Shown here: one piece after another, positions 9,352 through 21,856 of the stretch
How the letters are laid out: each line of letters starts with the position of its first letter
Numbering within the stretch: position 1 is the stretch's first letter
Origin: Micromonospora sp. R77
Lineage (GTDB): Bacteria; Actinomycetota; Actinomycetes; Mycobacteriales; Micromonosporaceae
NCBI RefSeq assembly: GCF_022747945.1
Contig: NZ_JALDST010000001.1
Span: forward strand, 4,154,001 to 4,218,000
Reading direction: 5' to 3'
Length of the DNA: 64,000 nucleotides
Notes under the pieces: generated by a model
Database searches by the model: none
What the model saw: the letters and a program-made list of their open reading frames with translations, nothing else
What the model was told of the DNA's origin: nothing
Position numbers and translations under genes: made by a program

Positions 9352-11766
9352 GTGCACTTCCCCCCGGGCATGGTCGCCGCCGCACTGCTGAGCGCGCTCG
9401 CCGCCGCCGGCGCAACCGCACTGCTCGCCGCGTCCGCCCGTCGGCGCAGCGGCCCGCACCGGCAGGCCCACCTGCTGCTCGCCACGGGTGCCGGGATCAC
9501 CCTGCTCAGCCTCCTCGTCGGGGCCGCCGTGACGGTGTTCGACACCGGGCACTGGGCCCAGCACCAGGGGCAGCGGATGGGCTGGGCGGGTCTGGTCTCG
9601 GTCGGCACGGCGCTCGGCGGGGCGGCGCTCGGTGCGGCCGTGCTCCGGTTGCCCGGGGCCGCCGCCACCGCGTCGGCCACCGTCCGGCTGCTGCTCGACG
9701 CTCTGATCATCGCCAGCTCGCTCTGGTTCGTCGGTTGGGTGGTCTTCTCGGAGCCGACCCGGCTGCTCGGCGCGGCCACGCCGGTGGCCTGCGTACCGAT
9801 CCTGCTGGCCACGGTGAGCGCGGCGCTCGCCGCCGGACTGGCGCTGATCGTGGTGCTGCGGGCCGCCGGCCCCCGGGGCCGGGTCGCCCTGCTCGGGGCC
9901 GGCATCACCGCGACCACCGTCGGCGGGCTCGGTCTCTCCGCCGGGCTCTGCCAGTCCGGCGGGGGGCTGGCGCTGACCGGCGCCGCCCTGCTGGCCGCCG
10001 GGCTGCTGGGCGTCGCGCTGGCCGTGCACCGGGTCGACCCGCTCGGCCCGGTGGACGTCGACCTGATCCGCCGCGACGGCGAGTACGCCTTCGTGCCGAT
10101 GGCCGCGATGGCCGCCTCGGCCATGTACCACCTCTTCCAGGGCGGCCGGTTCGACGCGTTCGGCATCATCGCCGGCAGCATGGAGGGGTTCGCCCTGGTG
10201 GCCCGGCAACACCTGACCCTCAGCGACGTGCGCGGCTACGCCGGCCGGCTGGCCGAGCGCGAGGCGCACTTCCGGGAGTTGGCGCACACCGACCCGCTGA
10301 CCGGCCTGGCCAACCGGCGGGGGCTGCTGCGCGCGCTGCAACGCTGCGCCGAGGCGGACGTGCCGTGCGTGCTGCTCGGGCTCGACCTGGACGGCTTCAA
10401 GAACGTCAACGACATGCGCGGGCACGACGTCGGCGACGCGGTGCTGGCCGAGGTGGGCGTGCGGCTGCGCGGCAACCTGCGTCCCGGTGACCTGGCCGCC
10501 CGGCTGGGCGGTGACGAGTTCGCGGTGCTGATGCACGGCCGGCCGGCCGACGCGGACACCGTCGCCGAACGGCTGCTCGGGGTGCTCGGGCGTCCGTACG
10601 AGGAGCCGGACGGGCCGGTCTTCCTCTCGGTCAGCATCGGCGTGGCCGGGCGTTCCGGCCAGGAGGACGTGGAGCTGCTGCTGCGCAACGCCGACCTGGC
10701 GCTGCGCTATGCCAAGCAGCGCGGCAAGAACCGGATCGAACGCTACGACGCGACCTACGACCAGCTGCTGCGCCGGCGTACCCGGCTGGAGCACGAGTTG
10801 CGCGGCGCGATCGACCGGGACGAGCTGCGGTTGGCGTTCCAGCCGGTCGCCTCGCTGCCCTCGGTACGCCCGGTCGGTGCCGAGGCGCTGCTGCGCTGGC
10901 GTCACCCCGAGCTGGGCAACGTCCGCCCGGACGAGTTCATCCCGCTGGCCGAGGAGTGCGGGATGATCGCCCCGCTCGGCGCCTGGGTGCTGCACCAGGC
11001 CTGCTACCAGCTCTCCCGCTGGCTCGCCGACGGCCACGACGTCTGGGTGTCGGTGAACGTCTCGCCGCGCGAGCTGCACGCCCCGGAGTACGTGGTCCAG
11101 GTCGCCGAGGCGCTGCGCGCGCACCACGTGCCCCCGCAGCGGCTGGTGCTGGAGGTCACCGAGCACGCCGTCGCCACCGACCTGGACGAGCTGATCCGGC
11201 GGCTGACCGCGCTGCGGCTCACCGGGGTCCGGATCGCGCTGGACGACTTCGGCGCCGGCTACTCCTCCCTGGGGCAGCTGCGCCGGCTGCCGATCGACAT
11301 CCTCAAGATCGACCACAGTCTGGTGGCCGAGCACGAGCCGGTCCGGCCGGTCGGGCAGGACGGCCCGGCCTTCGCCCCGATGGTCGACATCGTCATGCGG
11401 CTGGGCCACCAGCTCGGCCTGGAGGTGATCGCCGAGGGGGTGACCAACCCGACCGAGCTGGCCGCGGTGGTCGCCGCCGGCTGCCGGTTCGGGCAGGGTG
11501 CGCTCTTCGGCTGGGGGGTGCCGGCCGAGCACCTGGAGGCGATGCTGGAGGCGGCCACCTCGCCGGGTGCCCGCCCGGCGGTGCTGCCGCCGGCACCGCC
11601 GGCCGTCCCGGTCCGCCCGGCCCCGTCGCCGCTGCTGCCCCGGCTGCGTTCGCACCCGCCCGCGGTGGTCCCGCCGGTGCCCGCCCAGCGGCCCCCGGTG
11701 GAGGGATCCGCGCAGGTGGAGACCGCTGCGAACGACGGCTCCGACCCGACACGCCCACGTTCGTGA
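9352..11766 (+). CDS. membrane-anchored diguanylate cyclase/phosphodiesterase (GGDEF-EAL)
   Basis: About 804 residues from the GTG at 9352 (an in-frame ATG at 9370 is the alternative; neither has a well-spaced Shine-Dalgarno). Residues 1-230 contain about seven hydrophobic segments and no known sensor domain that I recognise. The GGDEF domain has an intact GGDEF motif (386-390), the inhibitory I-site RPGD (377-380) five residues earlier, and DLDGFK. The EAL domain keeps EAL (511-513), [26 protein letters not shown] and EVIAEG, so both synthesis and breakdown of cyclic di-GMP are possible. A Pro-rich tail of about 80 residues follows. The gene stands alone, divergent from ilvD. Confidence 0.92.
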   Translation: MHFPPGMVAAALLSALAAAGATALLAASARRRSGPHRQAHLLLATGAGITLLSLLVGAAVTVFDTGHWAQHQGQRMGWAGLVSVGTALGGAALGAAVLRLPGAAATASATVRLLLDALIIASSLWFVGWVVFSEPTRLLGAATPVACVPILLATVSAALAAGLALIVVLRAAGPRGRVALLGAGITATTVGGLGLSAGLCQSGGGLALTGAALLAAGLLGVALAVHRVDPLGPVDVDLIRRDGEYAFVPMAAMAASAMYHLFQGGRFDAFGIIAGSMEGFALVARQHLTLSDVRGYAGRLAEREAHFRELAHTDPLTGLANRRGLLRALQRCAEADVPCVLLGLDLDGFKNVNDMRGHDVGDAVLAEVGVRLRGNLRPGDLAARLGGDEFAVLMHGRPADADTVAERLLGVLGRPYEEPDGPVFLSVSIGVAGRSGQEDVELLLRNADLALRYAKQRGKNRIERYDATYDQLLRRRTRLEHELRGAIDRDELRLAFQPVASLPSVRPVGAEALLRWRHPELGNVRPDEFIPLAEECGMIAPLGAWVLHQACYQLSRWLADGHDVWVSVNVSPRELHAPEYVVQVAEALRAHHVPPQRLVLEVTEHAVATDLDELIRRLTALRLTGVRIALDDFGAGYSSLGQLRRLPIDILKIDHSLVAEHEPVRPVGQDGPAFAPMVDIVMRLGHQLGLEVIAEGVTNPTELAAVVAAGCRFGQGALFGWGVPAEHLEAMLEAATSPGARPAVLPPAPPAVPVRPAPSPLLPRLRSHPPAVVPPVPAQRPPVEGSAQVETAANDGSDPTRPRS

Positions 11767-11784
11767 ACCAAAATGTGGGATCAG

Positions 11785-11813
11785 TTGACTCATCGCTTGA
11801 GATGCGTCAGGCT
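11785..11813 (+). promoter_or_regulatory. predicted promoter of the ilvBNC leader
   Basis: TTGACT (11785-11790) and CAGGCT (11808-11813) are 17 bases apart. Transcription would begin near 11820, which is the A of the leader-peptide ATG. The -35 is good, the -10 matches only at the two key positions. Confidence 0.5.
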
Positions 11814-11819
11814 TGGCCC

Positions 11820-11855
11820 ATGTCGTCGAACCGGTCGCTGCGAGTACTTACCTGA
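11820..11855 (+). CDS. ilvB leader peptide (attenuator peptide)
   Basis: An 11-codon [14 protein letters not shown], ending in TGA at 11853-11855. The codons before the stop include Leu (CTG), Val (GTA) and Leu (CTT); GTA and CTT appear to be little used in this GC-rich DNA and would slow a ribosome short of charged tRNA. An in-frame ATG at 11802 would give a 17-residue form ([17 protein letters not shown]). The 11-residue form starts at the predicted transcription start, so it may be leaderless. Its stop codon abuts the pause hairpin of the attenuator. Similar leader peptides are known before ilvB in Streptomyces and Corynebacterium. Confidence 0.7.
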   Translation: MSSNRSLRVLT

Positions 11856-11914
11856 GCGCACTCTCCCCTCGTGAGAGTGCGCTGGCCCCGTGCATCTGCA
11901 CGAGGGCCGTTTTT
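11855..11914 (+). promoter_or_regulatory. transcription attenuator of ilvBNC
   Basis: First hairpin: perfect 11 bp, 11855-11865 with 11873-11883. Terminator hairpin: 11884-11894 with 11897-11908, 11 pairs with one bulged A, followed by TTTTT at 11910-11914. It lies between the leader peptide and ilvB (ATG 12008), so a read-through decision controlled by translation of the leader codons is expected. I could not identify a convincing antiterminator pairing by eye. Confidence 0.75.
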
Positions 11915-12007
11915 GTTGCCGTCGGACTCCACCTCGGGGCGGGCCCCGCCCGCGTCGCACCTTCCTGAACGAGCCTCACCCACTCCAGCCGAAGGCCTGA
12001 ACCCGCC

Positions 12008-13894
12008 ATGACGAGACCCACGCCAGAGACCCTCGCCCACTCCGCCCGCCGCGCCCGCCCGGCCACCGAGCCGGCGGGTGACGCCGATCACGCTCCCGCA
12101 CCCCGCGGCGGCGCCGTCCCCGCCGCCCCGGCGGTACGGCAGTCGGCCCCGGCGCAGACCTCCGGCGCCGGTTCGCTGGTGCGGTCGCTCGAGGCGCTCG
12201 GCGTCGACGTGGTCTTCGGCATCCCGGGCGGCGCGATCCTGCCGGCGTACGACCCGCTGTACGACTCCACGGTCCGGCACATCCTGGTCCGGCACGAGCA
12301 GGGCGCGGGACACGCCGCCACCGGCTACGCGCAGGCCACCGGCAAGGTCGGCGTCTGCATCGCCACCTCCGGCCCGGGCGCGACCAACCTGGTCACGCCG
12401 ATCGCCGACGCGTACATGGACTCGGTGCCGATGGTGGCGATCACCGGGCAGGTGGCCCGCCCCTCGATCGGCACCGACGCCTTCCAGGAGGCGGACATCC
12501 AGGGCATCACCCTGCCGATCACCAAGCACAACTTCCTGGTGCAGACCCCGGAGGAGATCCCGCAGGTCCTCGCGGAGGCGTTCCACCTGGCCTCGACCGG
12601 CCGGCCCGGCCCGGTCCTGGTGGACATCCCGAAGGACGTCCTCCAGGCGCAGACCACCTTCGCCTGGCCGCCCACCCTCGACCTGCCCGGCTACCGGCCG
12701 ACCCTGCACCCGCACGGCAAGCAGATCCGGGAGGCCGCCCGGCTGATGACCAGCGCCCGCCGCCCGGTGCTCTACGTCGGCGGCGGCGTGCTCAAGGCCG
12801 GCGCGACCGACTCGCTGCGGCGGCTGGCCGAGCTGACCGGCATCCCGGTGGTCACCACGCTGATGGCGCTCGGCGCGTTCCCCGACTCGCACCGTCAGCA
12901 CCTGGGCATGCCCGGCATGCACGGCACCGTGGCCGCCGTCTACGGCCTGCAGAAGTCCGACCTGATCGTGGCGCTCGGCGCGCGCTTCGACGACCGGGTC
13001 ACCGGCCGGCTCGACTCGTTCGCGCCGGACGCCACGGTGGTGCACGCCGACATCGACCCGGCCGAGATCGGCAAGAACCGGCACGCGGACGTGCCGATCG
13101 TCGGCGACGCCCGGCACGTGATCGACGAGCTGATCGCGGCGGTCACCACCGAGCGGGCGGCCCATCCCGCCGCCGACCTCGGCGACTGGTGGACCCAGCT
13201 CGACGACCTGCGGGACCGTTACCCGCTGGGCTACGAGGAGCCGGCCGACGGCACCCTCTCCCCGCAGTACGTGATCAAGCGGCTGGGCGAGATCGCCGGA
13301 CCGGACACGATCTTCGTGGCCGGGGTGGGGCAGCACCAGATGTGGGCCAGCCAGTTCATCTCGTACGAGAAGCCGTACACCTGGTTGAACTCCGGCGGCC
13401 TCGGCACCATGGGGTACGCGGTGCCGGCGGCGATGGGCGCCAAGGTCGGCAAGCCCGACACGGTGGTGTGGGCGGTGGACGGCGACGGCTGCTTCCAGAT
13501 GACCAATCAGGAGCTGGCCACCTGCGCGCTGGAGGGCATCCCGGTCAAGATCGCCGTGATCAACAACGGCAACCTGGGCATGGTCCGGCAGTGGCAGACG
13601 CTCTTCTACAACGAGCGCTACTCCAACACCGAGCTGGGCACCCACAAGCACCGCATCCCGGACTTCGTGAAGCTCGCCGAGGCGCTCGGCTGCGTCGGCC
13701 TGCGCTGCGAGAACGCCGCCGACGTGGACTCCACGATCGAGGCCGCGATGGCGATCAACGACGCCCCCGTCGTGATCGACTTCACCGTCGGCAAGGACGC
13801 CATGGTGTGGCCGATGGTGGCCGCCGGCACCAGCAACGACGAGATCATGTTCGCCCGGGGCGTCCGCCCCGCCTTCGACGAGGACGAGCTCTAA
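12008..13894 (+). CDS. ilvB: acetolactate synthase large subunit
   Basis: A 628-residue thiamine-diphosphate and FAD enzyme that makes acetolactate or acetohydroxybutyrate, the first common step of valine, leucine and isoleucine synthesis. A poorly conserved 55-residue Ala/Pro-rich N-terminus precedes the fold, which begins at [20 protein letters not shown]. The catalytic Glu is E97 in [10 protein letters not shown]; the ThDP motif is [12 protein letters not shown] to INNGNLGM. It is followed without a gap by ilvN (TAA then ATG) and controlled by the upstream attenuator. The Shine-Dalgarno before 12008 is weak, so a slightly later start is possible. Confidence 0.95.
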   Translation: MTRPTPETLAHSARRARPATEPAGDADHAPAPRGGAVPAAPAVRQSAPAQTSGAGSLVRSLEALGVDVVFGIPGGAILPAYDPLYDSTVRHILVRHEQGAGHAATGYAQATGKVGVCIATSGPGATNLVTPIADAYMDSVPMVAITGQVARPSIGTDAFQEADIQGITLPITKHNFLVQTPEEIPQVLAEAFHLASTGRPGPVLVDIPKDVLQAQTTFAWPPTLDLPGYRPTLHPHGKQIREAARLMTSARRPVLYVGGGVLKAGATDSLRRLAELTGIPVVTTLMALGAFPDSHRQHLGMPGMHGTVAAVYGLQKSDLIVALGARFDDRVTGRLDSFAPDATVVHADIDPAEIGKNRHADVPIVGDARHVIDELIAAVTTERAAHPAADLGDWWTQLDDLRDRYPLGYEEPADGTLSPQYVIKRLGEIAGPDTIFVAGVGQHQMWASQFISYEKPYTWLNSGGLGTMGYAVPAAMGAKVGKPDTVVWAVDGDGCFQMTNQELATCALEGIPVKIAVINNGNLGMVRQWQTLFYNERYSNTELGTHKHRIPDFVKLAEALGCVGLRCENAADVDSTIEAAMAINDAPVVIDFTVGKDAMVWPMVAAGTSNDEIMFARGVRPAFDEDEL

Positions 13895-15518
<1,624 letters not shown>

Positions 15519-15530
15519 CGCTGCTCCGGC

Positions 15531-15576
15531 ACGGTGACGCGTCCGACGCTCTCCCCGGCGTCGGACGCGTCACCGT
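15531..15576 (+). terminator. ilvBNC terminator
   Basis: A perfect 19-bp stem (15531-15549 with 15558-15576) and an 8-nt loop begin 12 bases after the ilvC stop. No U-tract. Confidence 0.85.
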
Positions 15577-15596
15577 CGTGCGTTCCATCCCTGTTC

Positions 15597-15699
15597 AACC
15601 CCGGGACATGTCGGGTTTGTGAGGGCGCTCACCCCCTCGTCCCGGACACGCCGGCCGGCCCACGACCTACGATCCCTGTTAGGTGCGTAGCCGGCACCT
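15597..15699 (+). promoter_or_regulatory. serA upstream control region
   Basis: Three short inverted repeats lie upstream of serA: an imperfect palindrome centred on GACATGTC (15597-15617), GTGAG/CTCAC (15619-15632) and AGGTGC/GCACCT (15681-15699). TACGAT at 15668-15673 is a reasonable -10 box, which would place the last repeat at the 5' end of the transcript. The regulator is unknown. Confidence 0.4.
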
Positions 15700-15783
15700 G
15701 ACGGCCATGGCACGGCTCACCGCAGGGCGCAGCGCGGCGTCCACCGCCGCAGCCGACCGCTCTGACGACATCTACGAGGACCG

Positions 15784-17382
15784 ATGACTCCTGTCGTACT
15801 GATCGCCGAAGAACTCGCTCCCGCCGCCATCGAGGTGCTCGCGCACGACTTCGACGTCCGCCACGTCGACGGCACGGACCGCCCGGCCCTGCTCTCCGCG
15901 CTCTCCGAGGCCGACGCGGTCATCGTGCGCAGCGCCACGCAGATCGACGCCGAGGCGATCGCCGCCGCGCCGCGGCTGAAGGTGGTCGCCCGGGCCGGTG
16001 TCGGCCTGGACAACGTCGAGGTGCCGGCCGCCACCGCGCGGGGCGTCATGGTCGTCAACGCCCCCACCTCCAACATCGTCTCCGCCGCCGAGCAGGCCGT
16101 CGCGCTGCTGCTCGCCGTCGCGCGGAACACCGCCGCCGCCAGCGCCGCGCTGAAGGCGGGGGAGTGGAAGCGGTCCAAGTACACCGGCGTCGAGCTCCAG
16201 GGCAAGACCGTCGGCGTGGTCGGGCTCGGCCGCATCGGCGTGCTCTTCGCGTCTCGCATCGCCGCGTTCGGCACCCGGCTGATCGCGTACGACCCGTACA
16301 TCCAGCCGGCCCGCGCCGCGCAGCTCGGGGTCCGCCTGGTCGGGCTGGAGGAGCTGCTGCGGGAGGCCGACTTCATCTCCATCCACCTGCCGAAGACCCC
16401 GGAGACCGTGGGCCTGATCGGCGAGAAGGAACTGGCGATCGTCAAGCCGGGCGTGCGGATCGTCAACGCCGCCCGCGGTGGGCTGGTCGACGAGCAGGCG
16501 CTGGCCGACGCGATCGCCGAGGGCCGGGTCGCCGGCGCCGGCGTCGACGTGTACGCCAAGGAGCCGTGCACCTCCTCGCCGCTGTTCGCCTTCGACAACG
16601 TGGTGGCCACCCCGCACCTGGGCGCCTCCACCAACGAGGCGCAGGACAAGGCCGGTCTGGCCGTGGCGAAGAGCGTCAAGCTGGCGCTGCAGGGCGAGTT
16701 CGTGCCGGACGCGGTCAACGTGCAGGCCGGCGGCGTCGTCGCCGAGGACGTCCGCCCGCTGCTGCCGCTGGCCGAGAAGCTGGGCCGGGCCTTCACCGCG
16801 GTGGCCGGCGGGGTCGCCGCCAACGTCACCGTCGAGGTACGCGGCGAGATCGTCGACCACGACGTCTCGGTGCTCAAGCTCGCCGCCACCAAGGGGCTGT
16901 TCAGCTCGGTGGTCGAGGAGCAGGTCACCTACGTCAACGCGCCGCACCTGGCGGCCGAGCGGGGCGTCGAGGTGACTCTCTCCACCCAGGGCGAGACGGT
17001 CGACCACCCCAACCTGGTGACGGTCCGCGGCGCGCTGCCGGACGGTCGTACGGTCAGTGTCTCCGGCACGGTCACCCACACCGGCGCCCGGGACGTCATC
17101 AAGCTGACCGAGGTGGACGGCTTCGACGTGGAGATCGGCGCGGAGGGCATCCTGCTCTTCCTGCGCTACGTCGACCGGCCGGGTGTGGTCGGCACCGTCG
17201 GCACCCTGCTCGGCGAGGCCGGCATCAACATCGCCGCCATGCAGGTGGCCCGGCGGGAGGCCGGTGGCGAGACGCTGATGACCCTCACCGTCGACCAGGC
17301 GCTCGGCGCCGACCTGCTCACCTCGGCGGCCGACTCGATCGGTGCCGTGGCGGCCAGCGCCGCCGACCTGCGCGACGAGTAG
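15784..17382 (+). CDS. serA: D-3-phosphoglycerate dehydrogenase, long form
   Basis: A 532-residue enzyme that oxidises 3-phosphoglycerate with NAD, the first step of serine synthesis. The nucleotide fold has VGLGRIG; the catalytic Arg-Glu-His set is R231 (NAARGG), E260 (KEP) and H278 (TPHLGAS). The long-form intervening allosteric domain (about 320-450) is followed by a C-terminal ACT domain (from LRYVDRPGVVGTVG) that senses serine. The start has ACGAGGACC in front. It follows ilvC as in Mycobacterium but has its own promoter region and a strong terminator. Confidence 0.95.
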   Translation: MTPVVLIAEELAPAAIEVLAHDFDVRHVDGTDRPALLSALSEADAVIVRSATQIDAEAIAAAPRLKVVARAGVGLDNVEVPAATARGVMVVNAPTSNIVSAAEQAVALLLAVARNTAAASAALKAGEWKRSKYTGVELQGKTVGVVGLGRIGVLFASRIAAFGTRLIAYDPYIQPARAAQLGVRLVGLEELLREADFISIHLPKTPETVGLIGEKELAIVKPGVRIVNAARGGLVDEQALADAIAEGRVAGAGVDVYAKEPCTSSPLFAFDNVVATPHLGASTNEAQDKAGLAVAKSVKLALQGEFVPDAVNVQAGGVVAEDVRPLLPLAEKLGRAFTAVAGGVAANVTVEVRGEIVDHDVSVLKLAATKGLFSSVVEEQVTYVNAPHLAAERGVEVTLSTQGETVDHPNLVTVRGALPDGRTVSVSGTVTHTGARDVIKLTEVDGFDVEIGAEGILLFLRYVDRPGVVGTVGTLLGEAGINIAAMQVARREAGGETLMTLTVDQALGADLLTSAADSIGAVAASAADLRDE

Positions 17383-17397
17383 TCCACCCAGGACACC

Positions 17398-17429
17398 CGA
17401 GGGGTCCGGCCGTACGGCCGGACCCCTCG
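17398..17429. terminator. bidirectional terminator of serA and the convergent small gene
   Basis: A perfect 32-base palindrome (centre GTAC at 17412-17415) between convergent genes; in RNA it folds into a stem of about 14 bp on either strand. Confidence 0.85.
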
Positions 17430-17469
17430 TCGTGCCAAGTCCTCGTGGTGCGCGGTCGCGGGGCGGTCC

Positions 17470-17817
17470 TCAGGGGCCGACCCGGGCGGGGGGCGGATAG
17501 ACCGAGCCGTCCTGGACGTCGAAGAGCATCAGGTCGTGCTCGCCGGCCAGCCGCTCGATGTCGAGCAGCACCTGGTCCTCGCAGGTCGGGAAGAGGTTCA
17601 TCTCGACGTGGTCGCCGGCCGCGTGCAGCGGCGTCACCTCCCACGGGCCGCCGGGCCGGGCGGGATAGGACGCGGTGATCGCCCGGTAGAAGGCGACCAC
17701 CCGTGGATCGGGGTGGCGATCGCTGTGCCACCCCTGGCGGCACCGTTGCACCGCTGCCCGCACCTCCGCGGGCGTGGCCCCGTCCGGCAGGGCCCACACG
17801 CTCAGATCGAAACTCAC
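17470..17817 (-). CDS. conserved hypothetical protein, 115 aa
   Basis: The frame is open further upstream, but family-like sequence begins at the GTG at 17815-17817 (MSFDLSVWALPDG). I do not recognise a named domain. The protein is small, soluble-looking and acidic, with the phrases TPAEVRAAVQRC and VEMNLFPTCEDQVLLDIERL. It faces serA across a shared terminator. No operon partner. The function is unknown; the coding potential is good because the frame keeps the usual G/C third positions and ends at a terminator. Confidence 0.65.
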   Translation of the reverse strand: MSFDLSVWALPDGATPAEVRAAVQRCRQGWHSDRHPDPRVVAFYRAITASYPARPGGPWEVTPLHAAGDHVEMNLFPTCEDQVLLDIERLAGEHDLMLFDVQDGSVYPPPARVGP

Positions 17818-17922
17818 GGCGGACAGCGTGCCATCCCGAGTGCGCCCCGTCACCCCTGCCCCGCCGCAGGCCAGTGGCGAAAGCGCCGGAACCGCCGCCG
17901 CGAAGGTCCGCTGTGGAGACTC

Positions 17923-18107
17923 TTGCGTCGAGTTGCGTCGATTCGCTAGCGTACCGGTGCGGTCACTGGCTGAGGTGAGGCGTCGGCCCGTCTTCGGGTG
18001 ACGAGGTGAGACGTCCTGCCGGGCCGGCCCGCACCCCTCGATTGCGCGAGCCACGCGCACTCGTCGCTGACCGGCCCCCACGGTCGTTGCCGAGACCGTG
18101 GGGGCCG
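17923..18107 (+). ncRNA. candidate orphan transcript with strong terminator
   Basis: In the 350-bp gap between two minus-strand genes there is a plus-strand promoter-like pair, TTGCGT (17923-17928) and TAGCGT (17947-17952), 18 bases apart, and about 120 bases later a perfect 14-bp hairpin (18072-18085 with 18094-18107). Between them are a near-repeat of GAGGTGAGRCGTC (17972-17984 and 18003-18015) and a stem CGTC-CCCG/CGGG-GACG (17981-18003). There is no convincing gene: only an 8-codon ORF (VRRRPVFG) from 17975. The hairpin may instead simply end apbE transcription on the minus strand. Confidence 0.35.
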
Positions 18108-18168
18108 ATCGCGGTCCGCCCGGAGTCGACGGCCGTGATGCGAAACCGGCCGCCGGAAGGGCGTCGGC

Positions 18169-19044
18169 TCAGCGCCGCCGGTGGGCGAAGAGCGCGCGAT
18201 AGTCCGAGCCGCTGCGGAACCAGGCGAGCCCGGCCGGGCCGGCGGCGTACAGCGCGGTGGCGTAGGCGTCGGCGACGGCCAGGTCCGGGCCGATGACGGT
18301 GGCGGCGACGAGCTGCTCGGCCGGCTCGCCGGTGTGCGGGTCCACCACGTGCCCCTGCCGCCCGGTCACCCCGGAGGTGCCCACCGCGCCGGCCGTCATC
18401 TCCAGCACCATCGGGGGGCGCCGCGCGTCGGTCGGGTGGTGCACCGCGACCCGCCACGGGCCGCCGTGCGCCGCGTGTCCGCGTACGGTGAGGTCGGCTC
18501 CGGTGAGCACGGCGTAGTCGTGGATGCCGGCGGCGCGCAACCGGGCCGCGGCCCGCTCCACCGCCCAGCCGCCGAGCAGACCGCCCGGGTCGAAGCCGCC
18601 GGGCACCGCCCAGGCGTCGAACCACCCGTCGGTGGCGGCCCGCATCGCCGCGCAGCGGTCCACCAGGTCGGCCAGGGGCGGGTACGACTCGGGGGCGATC
18701 TCGCCGCGCCGCAGCCGGGAGACGAGGCTGTCGGGGCGGGCCGGCCCGTAGGTGAGGTCGACGGCGCGCAGTTCGGCGACGGCGTCCCGCAGCGCCTCCC
18801 CGACGGCCCGCCGGCCGAACCACTCGGGCGCGTTGAGCAGCAGCGAGTATTCCGCCGTCGAGGTGCGGACGGTGTGCTGGGCGCTGATCCGGTCGCCGGC
18901 GGTGCCGCCGGCCCGGTCCAGCCGGTGGCTGCGGCTGCCGAGCCGCAGGTCGGGGCGGCGGCTGCGGAAGGCGGTCTGGTCGACCCACCGGGTCCGGGGC
19001 TGCTCGTCGGTCCACCGGGACCGGGGCTGCTCGTCGATCCGCAT
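18169..19044 (-). CDS. apbE: FAD:protein FMN transferase (ApbE family)
   Basis: About 291 residues. ApbE proteins attach FMN covalently to Thr of target flavoproteins using FAD and Mg. Family signatures: [16 protein letters not shown], the [12 protein letters not shown] segment and the metal-site [12 protein letters not shown] near the C-terminus. No clear signal peptide or lipobox, so it is probably cytoplasmic. GAAGGAG lies 5 nt before a GTG (19047) and 8 nt before the ATG (19044); the ATG is chosen. The N-terminus repeats [13 protein letters not shown], encoded by a 27-bp imperfect tandem repeat near 18986-19039. No obvious target protein is encoded nearby. Confidence 0.82.
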   Translation of the reverse strand: MRIDEQPRSRWTDEQPRTRWVDQTAFRSRRPDLRLGSRSHRLDRAGGTAGDRISAQHTVRTSTAEYSLLLNAPEWFGRRAVGEALRDAVAELRAVDLTYGPARPDSLVSRLRRGEIAPESYPPLADLVDRCAAMRAATDGWFDAWAVPGGFDPGGLLGGWAVERAAARLRAAGIHDYAVLTGADLTVRGHAAHGGPWRVAVHHPTDARRPPMVLEMTAGAVGTSGVTGRQGHVVDPHTGEPAEQLVAATVIGPDLAVADAYATALYAAGPAGLAWFRSGSDYRALFAHRRR

Positions 19045-19266
19045 CACACCTGCTCCTTCGCTGACGGTGCCGCAGCGCCGCGGCGATGCCCGTCACGGGC
19101 CCCCGCGACCCGTTCACCGCAGAGCCTAGGCAGCGCAGATGACCGCACCATGAATGCCACCTGGGAGCCTCCTGAGCATCTTCGTTTCCCGAATGGTGGA
19201 AGACGCGTACCGGGAGGCGGGACGGCGACGTACCGTTGCGCTGACCGACGAGGTGAGGAGCGCCAG

Positions 19267-20292
19267 GTGGCACGGATCGCGGTGGTGGCCGGGGACGGCA
19301 TCGGACCCGAGGTGGTCGCGCAGGCCCGCAAGGTCCTCGACGCCGTGCTCCCCGGGACCGAGGCCACGGAGTACGACCTCGGCGCGGCCCGCTACCACCG
19401 TACCGGCGAGGTGCTGCCCGACTCCGTCCTCGACGAGTTGGCCGGGCACGACGCCATCCTGCTCGGCGCGGTCGGCGACCCGACCGTACCGCCGGGCGTG
19501 CTGGAGCGAGGTCTGCTGCTCAAGCTCCGGTTCGTCTTCGACCAGTACGTCAACCTCCGCCCGTCCCGGCTCTGGCCCGGGGTGACCGGCCCGCTGGCCA
19601 CCGTGAAGCCGGGCGAGGTCGACCTCGTGGTGGTCCGCGAGGGCACCGAGGGCCTCTACGCCGGCGCCGGCGGTGCGCTGCACCGGGACACCCCGGCCGA
19701 GGTCGCCACCGAGGAGAGCCTGAACACCCGGCACGGCGTCGAGCGGGTCATCCGGGACGCGTTCGCCCGGGCCCGGCGGCGCGAGCGGCGCAAGGTGACC
19801 CTGGTGCACAAGACCAACGTGCTCACCCACGCCGGGTCGCTGTGGGCCCGCGCCTTCGACGCGGTCGCCGCCGAGCACCCCGACGTGACGACGGAGTACC
19901 AGCACGTCGACGCCGCCGCGATGTTCCTGGTCACGCAACCCCAGCGGTACGACGTGGTGGTCACCGACAACCTCTTCGGCGACATCCTCACCGACATTGC
20001 CGCCGCGGTCACCGGTGGCATCGGCCTGGCCGCCAGCGGTTGCATCAACCCCGAGGGGCGCTACCCGTCGATGTTCGAGCCGGTGCACGGCTCCGCGCCG
20101 GACATCGCCGGCAAGGGCGTCGCCGACCCGGTCGCCGCGGTGCTCTCCGCCGCGCTCCTGCTCGACCAGCTCGGGCACGCCGACGCCGCCGCCCGGGTCA
20201 CCGCCGCGGTCGCCACCGAGCTGGCCGCCCGCACCCCGGCGCGCCGCTGCGCACCGACGAGGTCGGCGACCGGCTCGCCGGGTACGCCGTAG
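19267..20292 (+). CDS. leuB: 3-isopropylmalate dehydrogenase, C-terminus apparently frameshifted
   Basis: NAD-dependent oxidative decarboxylation of 3-isopropylmalate in leucine synthesis. The GTG start has GAGGAG six bases before it; the N-terminus is [16 protein letters not shown]. Substrate and metal motifs include [24 protein letters not shown] and the [15 protein letters not shown] signature. The last residues read [19 protein letters not shown]; in the next frame the expected ending [21 protein letters not shown] appears and stops at 20297. One base seems to be missing near 20235-20241. As given, the product is 341 residues with an altered tail of about 16 residues, perhaps still active. 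Confidence 0.9.
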   Translation: MARIAVVAGDGIGPEVVAQARKVLDAVLPGTEATEYDLGAARYHRTGEVLPDSVLDELAGHDAILLGAVGDPTVPPGVLERGLLLKLRFVFDQYVNLRPSRLWPGVTGPLATVKPGEVDLVVVREGTEGLYAGAGGALHRDTPAEVATEESLNTRHGVERVIRDAFARARRRERRKVTLVHKTNVLTHAGSLWARAFDAVAAEHPDVTTEYQHVDAAAMFLVTQPQRYDVVVTDNLFGDILTDIAAAVTGGIGLAASGCINPEGRYPSMFEPVHGSAPDIAGKGVADPVAAVLSAALLLDQLGHADAAARVTAAVATELAARTPARRCAPTRSATGSPGTP

Positions 20293-20432
20293 CCTGACCG
20301 GGCCCTCCACCGGCCCGGACCGGGCCGCCAGACCCGCTCCGGGCGACCCCGTGCGGTCGTCCCGCGCCGGAGCGTGCGCGGGACCGGCCTCCCATTCGGA
20401 GTGCTCGATCCACCGGGGCGGAGCTATCCGCT

Positions 20433-20444
20433 GAACGACCGTTC
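20433..20444. promoter_or_regulatory. palindrome, candidate operator upstream of ilvE
   Basis: GAACGACCGTTC is a perfect palindrome with a 2-base centre, about 70 bp before the ilvE start. Its AACGNNCGTT core resembles sites of TetR-family regulators. The regulator is unknown and the site may be chance. Confidence 0.3.
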
Positions 20445-20514
20445 GGGGTAAGTTTCTGGCACCAGATCCGGTGTGCGGCCCCGCACGCCGGCAACCCGCA
20501 GGGAGGTCAGCGCG

Positions 20515-21612
<1,098 letters not shown>

Positions 21613-21805
21613 CCCGTCCCGCCGTCGGCCCCGCGTCGCCCCCGGCTCGGCCGAACCCCGGTCCGGCCCCGCCTGGCCCAGCCCTTGGCCCGGCTGCCCT
21701 TGGCCCGGCCGGGACTGGTCCGGGACCTCAGTCCGGCCAGCCCTGGCCCCGCGAGCTCGGCCCGGCCGGCACGCTCCTGGCGCCAGTTGCTCCTGGCGGA
21801 CGGCT

Positions 21806-21839
21806 TCGGCCGGCACCGTTTGAGGACGGTGCCGGCCGA
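21806..21839 (+). terminator. hairpin terminator downstream of ilvE
   Basis: A perfect 14-bp stem (21806-21819 with 21826-21839), 6-nt loop, no U-tract. Confidence 0.7.
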
Positions 21840-21856
21840 GGTGCGGTCGGCGGTCG

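Noticed and set aside
9241..11793. Extension of the ilvD frame across the GGDEF-EAL gene as one giant protein
   Set aside because: The dehydratase family starts at MPELRSK (9240); everything upstream is the antisense of a clear GGDEF-EAL gene.
15531..15576. 19-bp hairpin as an attenuator for serA
   Set aside because: It lies immediately after ilvC and upstream of the probable serA -10 box, so it is simply the ilvBNC terminator.
17975..18001. Eight-codon ORF as a leader peptide
   Set aside because: It has no codon run of one amino acid family and no downstream gene on the same strand.
19161..19266. Upstream in-frame ATG giving leuB a longer N-terminus
   Set aside because: The homologous start [14 protein letters not shown] is at the GTG 19267 with a well-placed GAGGAG; the extension is not protein-like.
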